Both the position numbers and the translations under genes were made by a program. This document shows, piece after piece, positions 1 through 6,500 of a stretch of 10,695 nt of DNA. The stretch covers positions 1 through 10,695 of the forward strand of contig JAADCO010000129.1 in assembly GCA_013154385.1 (NCBI GenBank), given 5' to 3'. The number at the start of each line of letters is the position of its first letter. Positions within the stretch are counted from its first letter, which is position 1. The notes below the pieces were generated by a model that was not told the DNA's origin, did not search any database, and saw only the letters and a program-made list of their open reading frames with translations. The stretch is from Thermodesulfobacteriota bacterium. Its GTDB lineage: Bacteria > Desulfobacterota > Thermodesulfobacteria > Thermodesulfobacteriales > Thermodesulfatatoraceae.

Positions 1-1164
1 GACGTGCAGGAACTCATCTACGGAGCCATCCAGGGGATGCTTTCCAACCTCGATCCGCACTCCTCCTTCCTCAAGCCCGACGACTACAAGGAACTGCAGA
101 TCGAGACCAAGGGGAGCTTTACCGGCATAGGCATCGAGATCACCATCCGGGACGGCGTGCTCACCGTGGTGGCCCCCATCGAGGGCACCCCGGCCTGGAA
201 GGCGGGGCTCAAGCCCGGAGACAAGATCATCAAGATCAACGGCAAGCCCACCAAGAACATGAGCCTCATGGAGGCGGTGAAACTCCTGCGCGGGCCCAAG
301 GGCACCAAGGTGACCATCTCGATCCTGCGCAAGGGATGGACGGAGCTCAAGGACATCACCCTCGTGCGCGACGTGATCCCCATCAAGAGCGTGCGCTATC
401 GCACCGTGGAGCCCGGTTACGGCTACGTGCGCATCTCCAATTTCCAGGAAAAGACCCCGCGCGAGCTGGTGAAGGCGCTTGAAGCCCTCGAGAAGGAGAA
501 CAAGCCCTTGAAGGGCCTGATCATAGACCTTCGCAACAACCCCGGAGGCCTCCTCGACGCGGCGGTCAAGGTGGCTGACGAGTTCATTGACCACGGCCTC
601 ATCGTCTACACCGAGGGCCGCATCAAGCAGCAGAACATGCGGTTCGAGGCCACGCCCAACCGGCGGAAACATCCCTATCCCATTGCGGTCCTGGTGAACG
701 AAGGCAGTGCCTCGGCCTCGGAGATCGTGGCCGGTGCCCTTCAGGACCATCGCCGGGCCATCATCGTGGGCATGCCTACCTTCGGTAAGGGTTCGGTGCA
801 GACCATCATTCCCCTTCCCGACGGTTCGGCCATTCGCATCACCACGGCCCAGTACTACACCCCGAGCGGGCGGTCCATTCAGGCCAAGGGAATAGAGCCG
901 GACGTGGTCGTGCCCCTGCTCGACCCGGCCTGTCTCAAGAAGGCCGAGGAGCACCATCCCATCCGCGAGAAGGATCTCGAAGGGCACCTCGAGAACCATC
1001 AGCTCGAAAAGAAGAAAAAGAAAGAGGAAGGGAAGAAGGATTCCACCGAGGAAGAGCAGAAAGAGGCGGAAATCGAGAGGTTCAAGTACGACAGCCAGTT
1101 CCAGGAAGCCCTGAGACTCCTCAAGAGCTGGGGCATCCTTTCCCAGATGAAGATAACCCAGTAA
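1..1164 (+). CDS. ctpA: Carboxyl-terminal processing protease, S41 family (5'-truncated)
   Basis: This is a periplasmic serine protease of the CtpA/Prc family, which trims or degrades envelope proteins from the C-terminus. The frame is open to the window edge and the first residues (DVQELIYGAIQGML...LDPHSSFL) are family sequence well inside the protein. The GTG at 4 is thus unlikely to be the real start, and the signal peptide and N-terminal part lie upstream. Numbering from the first codon, a PDZ domain spans about 38-125, followed by the peptidase core. The catalytic residues, placed by spacing to E. coli Prc, are Ser238 (in GSASASEI), Lys263 (in TFGKGSVQ) and Gln267. IIDLRNNPGG lies at 174-183. 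After the core comes a highly charged Lys/Glu low-complexity stretch (about 322-360) and a short C-terminal segment. The stop is 3 bp before the deacetylase-like gene, which suggests an operon with an envelope role. Confidence 0.93.
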   Translation, partial: DVQELIYGAIQGMLSNLDPHSSFLKPDDYKELQIETKGSFTGIGIEITIRDGVLTVVAPIEGTPAWKAGLKPGDKIIKINGKPTKNMSLMEAVKLLRGPKGTKVTISILRKGWTELKDITLVRDVIPIKSVRYRTVEPGYGYVRISNFQEKTPRELVKALEALEKENKPLKGLIIDLRNNPGGLLDAAVKVADEFIDHGLIVYTEGRIKQQNMRFEATPNRRKHPYPIAVLVNEGSASASEIVAGALQDHRRAIIVGMPTFGKGSVQTIIPLPDGSAIRITTAQYYTPSGRSIQAKGIEPDVVVPLLDPACLKKAEEHHPIREKDLEGHLENHQLEKKKKKEEGKKDSTEEEQKEAEIERFKYDSQFQEALRLLKSWGILSQMKITQ

Positions 1165-1167
1165 GAA

Positions 1168-2064
1168 ATGGCCCGCCGACGCAAGAGGAAGAGGCCCGTC
1201 CCGGGGGTGCTGGGATGGGCCTGTCTCCTTCTTTTCGCCCTGCTCACCTTTCTTGCGGCGCTCTGGGTCTTGCGGCCCGTGAAGGTCCCTCCCCGCCGCG
1301 TGAAGCGTCCGCCCTTGAAGATCGAGAGGATGGAAAGGCGGGCCGTGGGGACGCCTCGCAAGCGTCCTTCGCCTCCGGCGGCATCTGAAGGCGGAAAGCC
1401 TTTGGCCACCATCATCATTGACGACATGGGCCAAAAGCCTTCCCTCGAGAGGAAGTTCTTTTCCCTGAAGGTCCCCCTGAACTTTGCCTTCCTCCCTTAC
1501 GCCCCCTTCACCAAGGAGTTGGCGCGGGAGGCACATCAGCGGGGTTTTGAGGTCCTCGTGCACATCCCCCTCGACGCGGGAAACGGAGAGCGCGTGCCGG
1601 GTCTCATTTCCTTGAAGATGGGGAAAGAAGAGGTTAAAACCCGGGTGCGGGAGGCAATCCTTGCGGTTCCCTTTGCCGTGGGAGCCAATCATCACGAAGG
1701 GTCGAAGTTCACGGAAGACATGGTCCACACGCGCTGGTTGCTGGAAGAGATAGCCGCCCTCGATTTCTTCTACGTTGACAGCCGGACCACCCCGCGCACC
1801 GTGGTGCCGAAGGTGGCCCTGAAGCTGGGGCTCCCCTTTGCCGAAAGGAGGGTCTTCCTCGACCACAAACCGGAAGAGGCGGAGATAAAAAAGGCCCTTG
1901 AGCGGTTCATCCACCTGGCGGAGAAAGAAGGCGGGGCGGTGGCCATAGGGCATCCCCGCGCGGTGACCTTGAGGGTTTTGCAGGCGGAGAGGGGCCGTCT
2001 GCAGGAGAAGTTGCGGCTCGTTCCGGCCAGCGTCTTCATCGAACGTACCTGGAGAAGGCCATGA
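1168..2064 (+). CDS. Divergent polysaccharide deacetylase family protein (YibQ/DUF610-like), membrane-anchored
   Basis: This 298-residue protein has a very basic N-terminus (MARRRKRKR) and one hydrophobic segment at about 14-35, followed by a Pro/Arg/Lys-rich linker to about residue 78. It is likely anchored in the inner membrane with its domain in the periplasm. The domain (79-295) matches the divergent polysaccharide deacetylase family: TIIIDDMG (Asp85, Asp86), FAFLPYAPF, VHIPLD, GANHHEGS (172-179), DSRTT (204-208) and AIGHP (259-263). The usual family motif is closer to GVNNHMGS, so the NHHEGS form is a small variation. The substrate is unknown; a role in envelope glycan processing is inferred from the family and from the adjacent ctpA. 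The start lies 3 bp after the ctpA stop with a weak ribosome site. The stop overlaps the hisC start in ATGA, suggesting translational coupling. Confidence 0.87.
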   Translation: MARRRKRKRPVPGVLGWACLLLFALLTFLAALWVLRPVKVPPRRVKRPPLKIERMERRAVGTPRKRPSPPAASEGGKPLATIIIDDMGQKPSLERKFFSLKVPLNFAFLPYAPFTKELAREAHQRGFEVLVHIPLDAGNGERVPGLISLKMGKEEVKTRVREAILAVPFAVGANHHEGSKFTEDMVHTRWLLEEIAALDFFYVDSRTTPRTVVPKVALKLGLPFAERRVFLDHKPEEAEIKKALERFIHLAEKEGGAVAIGHPRAVTLRVLQAERGRLQEKLRLVPASVFIERTWRRP

Positions 2065-3149
2065 TCAAGCCCTATCTGAAGGAACTCAAACCGTATCCCC
2101 CGGGAAAACCCATCGAGGAGCTCCGGCGCGAGCTGGGGATCGAGGGGCCCATCATCAAGCTCGCCTCGAACGAAAACCCCCTGGGGCCGTCTCCCAAAGC
2201 GCTTGAGGCCATTTCCGGAGCGCTCACAAACCTCCATCGCTATCCGGACGCCTCGGCCTTCGAGCTGAGGCGCGCCCTGGCCGAGCGCTACGGAGTCGAG
2301 CCCGAGGAGGTCGTGCTGGGCAACGGTTCAAACGAGGTCATTGATCTGCTGGTGAAGGCCTGCGTGCGCGAAGGGGAAGAGATCATCATGAGCGAGCCTT
2401 CCTTCCTCATGTACGAAAAGTTCGCCGAGGCCGCCGGGGCCCGGGTGGTCAAGGTGCCCCTGCGCGAAAGGAGGCACGATCTGGCCTCCATGGCCGAGGC
2501 GGTCAACGAAAAGACGCGGCTCATCTTCCTCGATCATCCGCACAACCCCACGGGTTCCGTCCTTTCGCAGGAGGAGTTCTCTGCCTGGCATCGCGGCCTC
2601 CCGGATCACCTGGTCGTGGTGGTGGATGAGGCCTACGGAGAGTTCATCCGGGACGAGGGGGCGGTCAAGGCGCTTTCCTTCAAAGAGGCCACGCCTCCGG
2701 TGGTCCTCCTGCGGACGTTTTCCAAGGCTTACGGTTTGGCGGGGTTGAGGATCGGCTACGGAATCATGTCTCGTCTCCTGGCCGACGTCCTGAACACCAT
2801 CCGCCAGCCCTTCAACGTGAACGTCCTGGCGCAGGTGGCGGCCCTGGCGAGCTTGAAGGACGAGGGCTATCTTCCCCGCGTCCAGGAGATCATCTGGCAG
2901 GGGCACGACTTTCTCCTCTCGGCCCTGCGGGATCTCGGGCTCAAGCCCTTTCCCTCGCAGGCCAATTTCCTCCTCGTGGACCTTGGGCGTCCGGCAAGAC
3001 CCATCTACGAGGCCCTCTTGCGCCGGGGAATAATCGTAAGGAGTATGGAAGCCTACGGGTTTCCCACCTGTCTGCGGATCACCATCGGTCTTCCGGAAGA
3101 GAACCGGGCCCTGATCGAAAAGTTACGGGAGGTCCTCGATGCGTCCTAA
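2061..3149 (+). CDS. hisC: Histidinol-phosphate aminotransferase
   Basis: This PLP-dependent, fold type I aminotransferase converts imidazole-acetol phosphate and glutamate to histidinol phosphate in histidine synthesis. Its 362 residues are normal length for HisC. Visible motifs are KLASNENPLGPSP (33-45), the HNPTG loop with Asn162, VVVDEAY with Asp189 and Tyr192, and TFSKAYGLAGLRIGY with the PLP-binding lysine Lys222 and Arg230. The substrate-carboxylate Arg339 is in CLRITIG near the end. The ATG overlaps the preceding stop by 4 bp and has a GGAG ribosome site at 2051-2054. The 3' end overlaps cmk by 11 bp. No other his genes are in the window, so this gene lies in a mixed housekeeping operon. 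A broader aromatic aminotransferase activity (TyrB/AroJ-like) cannot be excluded from sequence. Confidence 0.93.
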   Translation: MIKPYLKELKPYPPGKPIEELRRELGIEGPIIKLASNENPLGPSPKALEAISGALTNLHRYPDASAFELRRALAERYGVEPEEVVLGNGSNEVIDLLVKACVREGEEIIMSEPSFLMYEKFAEAAGARVVKVPLRERRHDLASMAEAVNEKTRLIFLDHPHNPTGSVLSQEEFSAWHRGLPDHLVVVVDEAYGEFIRDEGAVKALSFKEATPPVVLLRTFSKAYGLAGLRIGYGIMSRLLADVLNTIRQPFNVNVLAQVAALASLKDEGYLPRVQEIIWQGHDFLLSALRDLGLKPFPSQANFLLVDLGRPARPIYEALLRRGIIVRSMEAYGFPTCLRITIGLPEENRALIEKLREVLDAS

Positions 3150-3825
3150 AGGGCTCCTCGTGACCATTGACGGTCCCGCCGGGGCGGGCAAGAGCACCAT
3201 CGCTCGTCTGCTTGCGCAGAAGCTGGGCTATCTCTATCTGGACACCGGGGCCATGTACCGGGCGGTGGCCCTTGCGGCCAAACGCCGGGGGATCTCCCCC
3301 GAAGACGAAGAAGCGCTTACCCGTCTCTGCCGCGAGCTCGACCTGAAACTCGTGCCGCGGGGAGACGGTCTGGCGGTGATGCTCGACGGAGAAGACGTCT
3401 CCGAGGAGATCCGCACGCCGGAGATAGACCGGCTCTCCTCCATGGTGGCCAAGGTTCCCGGGGTGAGGGAATGCCTTAAGGAAAGGCAACGGGCCCTGGG
3501 GGAGGCCGGGGGAGTGGTGGCCGAGGGTCGGGACATGGGAAGCCACGTCTTCCCCGACGCCGACCTCAAGTTCTTTCTCACGGCCTCTCCGGAGGTGCGG
3601 GCCAAGAGGCGCGAGCAGGATCTACGGCGCAAGGGATACAGCGTCTCCTACGAGAAGGTCCTTCAGGAGATCCTCGAACGCGACCGAAGGGATCAGGAGC
3701 GCGAGGTCGCCCCGCTGGTGGTCCCCGAAGGGGCTATTCTCATCGATACGTCCTCCCTCACGACGGAAGAAGTCCTCAAAAGGCTCCTTGAGGAAGTCGA
3801 ACGCCGCCTTTCCTCCGTTTCTTAG
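3139..3825 (+). CDS. cmk: (d)CMP kinase (cytidylate kinase)
   Basis: This cytosolic enzyme phosphorylates CMP and dCMP to the diphosphates using ATP. At 228 residues it is normal size for the bacterial family. The P-loop is GPAGAGKST at 12-20. LDTGAMYRAVAL (34-45) is the family signature for the NMP-binding side, EGRDMGSHVFPDADLKFFL (129-147) matches the conserved EGRDIGT.VFPDA block, and RDRRDQER..APL (181-193) is the lid-type segment. The ATG lies inside the end of hisC (11-bp overlap) with a strong GGGAGGT ribosome site at 3127-3133, so the two are probably translated together. The gene is followed by rpsA, an order also found in E. coli and Desulfobacterota. No ispH gene lies between them, as it does in some relatives. 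Confidence 0.95.
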   Translation: MRPKGLLVTIDGPAGAGKSTIARLLAQKLGYLYLDTGAMYRAVALAAKRRGISPEDEEALTRLCRELDLKLVPRGDGLAVMLDGEDVSEEIRTPEIDRLSSMVAKVPGVRECLKERQRALGEAGGVVAEGRDMGSHVFPDADLKFFLTASPEVRAKRREQDLRRKGYSVSYEKVLQEILERDRRDQEREVAPLVVPEGAILIDTSSLTTEEVLKRLLEEVERRLSSVS

Positions 3826-3848
3826 TCGCGCTGAATTCTGATCCTTGG

Positions 3849-3877
3849 TTGAATTGCCTCTTTCGGAGTGGTATAAG
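3849..3877 (+). promoter_or_regulatory. Candidate sigma-70-type promoter for rpsA
   Basis: The 81-bp gap between cmk and rpsA contains TTGAAT at 3849-3854 and TATAAG at 3872-3877, separated by exactly 17 bp. A TG at 3869-3870, one base before the -10, makes it an extended -10 element. Transcription would start near 3884, giving a leader of roughly 23 nt that contains the rpsA ribosome site GGGAGGT (3893-3899). The gap is visibly A/T-richer than the flanking genes. No terminator is visible after cmk, so read-through from upstream would add to this promoter. This is inferred from consensus only. Confidence 0.6.
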
Positions 3878-3906
3878 GTGCAGTCAAATTTAGGGAGGTC
3901 GAGGCT

Positions 3907-5613
3907 ATGGAAAACTTGGCGGAAAACCAAAATACCAATCCCACAGAGGAGAACTTCGAGGAGCTCCTCTCGGGCGAATTCAAGACCATTTCCCGCGGGG
4001 AGGTCTTGAAAGGCACCGTTTTGCGCATTGGTCCCGATTGGGTGATCATTGACATCGGCTACAAGAGCGAAGGGATCGCCCCTACGGAAGAGTTCAAGGG
4101 ACCTGACGGGGAGATCAAGGTCAAACCCGGCGACACCGTGGAGGTGCTGGTTGAGAAGACGCGCACGCCCGACGGATTGGTTCAACTTTCCTATCGCAAG
4201 CTTCAGCGGCGTAAGGCTTGGGAAAAGGTCGAGCAGGCCAAGGAAACGGGCGAGCCTTTGGAAGCCTACGTGTTGGAGCGCATCAAGGGCGGTTTTGCCG
4301 TAGACATAGACGGTCTGCGGGCCTTCTTGCCCTTCTCCCAGGCCTTCTTGCGTCCTCCCAAGAACCCTGAAGAGATCGTTGGTTCCACCGTGCGGGTGCA
4401 GGTCATCAGCAGCAACCGCAAGCGCAACAACATCGTGGTTTCCCGGAAGAACGTGCTCGAAAAGGAGCTTGAGGAAAAGCGGCGCGAGCTCCTGGAGAGC
4501 CTTGAGGAAGGTCAGGTGCGTGAAGGGGTGGTCAAAAGCATTACGGACTACGGGGTCTTCATTGACCTCGGCGGGGTGGACGGTCTCCTTCACGTCTCCG
4601 ATATTACCTGGGGTCGCGTGAAGCATCCCTCCAACTACTTCAAGGTGGGCGATAAGGTTAAGGTCAAGGTCATCAAGTTCGACCGCGAGAAGGGAAAGAT
4701 AGCCCTGGGGATCAAACAGCTCACCCCCGACCCGTGGGAGAGCGTGGCGGAGAAGTACCCCGTGGGCACCAAGGTCCAGGGGCGGGTGGTTTCCCTTACG
4801 GACTTTGGGGCCTTCGTGGAGCTCGAGCCCGGGGTGGAAGGTCTGGTTCACGTCTCCGAGCTTTCCTGGACCAAGCGCATCAAGCATCCGCGCGACATGC
4901 TCTCGGTGGGCGACCAGGTGGAAGTGGTGGTCATCGGTGTTGATCCCGAGAATCGGCGCATTTCCCTGAGCCTGAAGCAGGTAGAACCCAACCCCTGGGA
5001 CGTGCTCACGGAGCAGTTTTCCGAGGGCATGGTCATCGAAGCGCCGGTGAAGACCGTCACGGATTTCGGCGTCTTCGTGGAGGTCATGGAAGGCATTGAC
5101 GGTTTCATCCATGTCTCCGATCTTTCCTGGGGTCGCATCAAGCATCCTTCCGAGCTCTACAAGCCCGGAGACACCATCCAGGCCGTCATCCTGAAGATCG
5201 ACCGGGAGAAAGAAAGACTCGCCCTGGGGGTCAAGCAGCTCACCCCCGATCCGTGGGAGAGCGTGCCGGAGAAGTACCCCGTGGGTTCCGTGGTCACGGG
5301 CAAGGTCTCCAACGTTACGGACTTCGGCGTCTTCGTGGAGCTCGAGCCCGGGGTGGAGGGTCTGATCCACGTCTCCGAGATCTCGGACAAGAAGATCAAG
5401 ACCCCTGTGGGGATGTTCGAGCCCGGCCAAGAGGTGAAGGCCAAGGTGGTCAAGATGGAACCCGAGGCCCGTCGGCTGGGGCTTTCCATCCGCAAGCTCA
5501 AGGAAGACGAAGAGAAGCGCGAATATTCGGAGTTCACCAAGGAGCAGAAGGGGGGTAGCATCACCCTCGGAGCCTTTCTCAAGGAAAGTCTTGCGGCAGA
5601 CCGTAAAAAGTAA
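3907..5613 (+). CDS. rpsA: 30S ribosomal protein S1
   Basis: S1 binds mRNA and helps load it on the 30S subunit. The 568 residues hold six S1 (OB-fold) domains, the usual full-length form: about 32-97, 115-181, 202-271, 287-358, 374-445 and 461-530. The first two are divergent, as expected for the ribosome-binding end. Domains 3-6 carry clear S1 signatures: TDYGVFIDLGGVDGLLHVSD (213-232), TDFGAFVELEPGVEGLVHVS (298-317), TDFGVFVEVMEGIDGFIHVS (385-404) and TDFGVFVELEPGVEGLIHVS (471-490). An acidic N-terminus (1-25) and a charged C-terminal tail flank them. The ATG is preceded by a strong GGGAGGT site 7 nt upstream and by its own candidate promoter. The downstream order (sppA, then an IHF/HU gene) parallels E. 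coli and Desulfobacterota rpsA-ihfB contexts. Confidence 0.97.
   Translation: MENLAENQNTNPTEENFEELLSGEFKTISRGEVLKGTVLRIGPDWVIIDIGYKSEGIAPTEEFKGPDGEIKVKPGDTVEVLVEKTRTPDGLVQLSYRKLQRRKAWEKVEQAKETGEPLEAYVLERIKGGFAVDIDGLRAFLPFSQAFLRPPKNPEEIVGSTVRVQVISSNRKRNNIVVSRKNVLEKELEEKRRELLESLEEGQVREGVVKSITDYGVFIDLGGVDGLLHVSDITWGRVKHPSNYFKVGDKVKVKVIKFDREKGKIALGIKQLTPDPWESVAEKYPVGTKVQGRVVSLTDFGAFVELEPGVEGLVHVSELSWTKRIKHPRDMLSVGDQVEVVVIGVDPENRRISLSLKQVEPNPWDVLTEQFSEGMVIEAPVKTVTDFGVFVEVMEGIDGFIHVSDLSWGRIKHPSELYKPGDTIQAVILKIDREKERLALGVKQLTPDPWESVPEKYPVGSVVTGKVSNVTDFGVFVELEPGVEGLIHVSEISDKKIKTPVGMFEPGQEVKAKVVKMEPEARRLGLSIRKLKEDEEKREYSEFTKEQKGGSITLGAFLKESLAADRKK
4702..4766 (+). repeat. Internal rpsA direct repeat, copy 1
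   Basis: These 65 bases match 5221-5285 at about 61 positions, offset 519 bp (173 codons, two S1 domains). They encode the end of S1 domain 3 and the linker into domain 4 (ALGIKQLTPDPWESVAEKYP). The homology continues at lower identity on both sides. Confidence 0.85.
5221..5285 (+). repeat. Internal rpsA direct repeat, copy 2
   Basis: This is the second copy of the repeat at 4702-4766, at the end of S1 domain 5 and the linker into domain 6 (ALGVKQLTPDPWESVPEKYP). The spacing equals one two-domain unit, which fits duplication or gene conversion within rpsA. Confidence 0.85.
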
Positions 5614-5622
5614 GGTCTGAAA

Positions 5623-6498
5623 ATGTCATCCCGAAACGTTCTGGTCGTGGGGTTAGCATTTCTGGGGGGGTTTTTTCTTTTTTTGATTCTCCTCCTGGTG
5701 ATCGGTCTCTTCTGGGCGCTTAAGGGAAAGCCGTCCTTGCCCCACGGTGACCAGATCGGGGTGATCGAGATCAAGGGCCTCATCTCCGAGGCCGACGGGC
5801 ATCTCGAAGACCTGCGGAAGTTTTCCAGAAACGACGCCATCAAGGCGATTGTGGTCAGGATAGAGAGCCCCGGAGGAGCCGTAGGGGCTTCGCAGGAGAT
5901 CTATCGCGAGCTCAAGAGGATCTCCGAGAAAAAGCCCGTGGTCGCCTCCATGGGTTCGGTGGCGGCTTCGGGCGGTCTCTACGTGGCGCTGGGGGCCCGC
6001 AAGATCGTGGCTGACCCGGGGACGCTCACGGGAAGCATCGGCGTCATGATCCAGATCCCCAACATCAGGAAGCTCCTTGAGCGGATAGGGATCGAGGCCA
6101 CGGTGCTCAAGAGCGGGCCCTACAAGGACACCGGGAGCCTCCTGCGTCCGCTGACCAAAGAGGAAAAAGAACTCCTCATGGACACCATTCGCGACGTCTA
6201 TACCCAGTTCGTGCAGGCGGTGTCCGAATCCCGGGGCATACCCGTGGAAGAGGTGAAGAAGTTTGCCGATGGGAGGGTCTTTACCGGTCGTCGCGCCAAG
6301 GAGCTGGGTCTGGTTGACGTCCTGGGGAATTTTGAGGACGCCGTTGACCTGGCGGCGGAGATGGCCGGCATCAAGGGCCCCCCGCATCTCGTGTATCCGG
6401 AAGAAGAAAAGCCCTGGATCAAATGGCTCATGACCAAGAGTCTGGCCCCGAAAGGACTGGTCCTCCTTTTCGCACCCCTTTACCTGGCAGAGATCTAA
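5623..6498 (+). CDS. sppA: Signal peptide peptidase SppA (short, 36K-type)
   Basis: This membrane-anchored serine protease digests leftover signal peptides. The 291-residue length fits the short single-domain SppA (Bacillus/archaeal type) rather than the double-domain E. coli protein. A hydrophobic anchor lies at about 5-32. The core includes IGVIEIKGLIS (45-55) and IVVRIESPGGAVGASQEIY (76-94). The nucleophile is Ser116 in AASGGLY, and the general-base lysine is Lys168 in KSGPYKDTG; the 52-residue spacing equals that of B. subtilis SppA Ser147/Lys199. DGRVFTGRRAKELGLVD (216-232) is also typical. The ATG follows the rpsA stop by 9 bp, with AAGG at 5612-5615 overlapping that stop codon. The next gene begins 2 bp after its stop, so it is within an operon. 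The anchor is coded by an unusual G/T homopolymer run. Confidence 0.94.
   Translation: MSSRNVLVVGLAFLGGFFLFLILLLVIGLFWALKGKPSLPHGDQIGVIEIKGLISEADGHLEDLRKFSRNDAIKAIVVRIESPGGAVGASQEIYRELKRISEKKPVVASMGSVAASGGLYVALGARKIVADPGTLTGSIGVMIQIPNIRKLLERIGIEATVLKSGPYKDTGSLLRPLTKEEKELLMDTIRDVYTQFVQAVSESRGIPVEEVKKFADGRVFTGRRAKELGLVDVLGNFEDAVDLAAEMAGIKGPPHLVYPEEEKPWIKWLMTKSLAPKGLVLLFAPLYLAEI
5664..5684 (+). repeat. Homopolymer run G7-T6-C-T7 in the sppA anchor
   Basis: Seven G, six T, one C and seven T occur in succession in codons 14-21 of sppA, within the membrane anchor. Such runs favour polymerase slippage. A change of one base would frameshift sppA near its start. Whether this occurs is unknown. Confidence 0.8.
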
Positions 6499-6500
6499 TC

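Noticed and set aside
4..6. GTG at 4 as the ctpA start
   Set aside because: The coding homology is already in mid-domain at the window edge, and the signal peptide and N-terminal region would be missing, so the gene starts upstream.
1006..1040. Polypurine tract near the 3' end of ctpA as a structural DNA element
   Set aside because: It is explained by the Lys/Glu-rich tail of CtpA, and no mirror symmetry was evident.
3622..5430. A 602-codon open frame on the - strand across rpsA and the end of cmk
   Set aside because: It lies wholly opposite two unmistakable genes. Its sequence mirrors the S1 repeats (recurring His/Leu/Asp-rich segments) and it has no known domain. Long antisense frames are expected in G+C-rich genes with strong codon bias.
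6423..6500. Upstream ATG at 6423 as start of the HU-phosphatase
   Set aside because: It would overlap sppA by 76 bp and add 26 residues unlike any HU N-terminus. ATG 6501 begins exactly at the conserved HU start.
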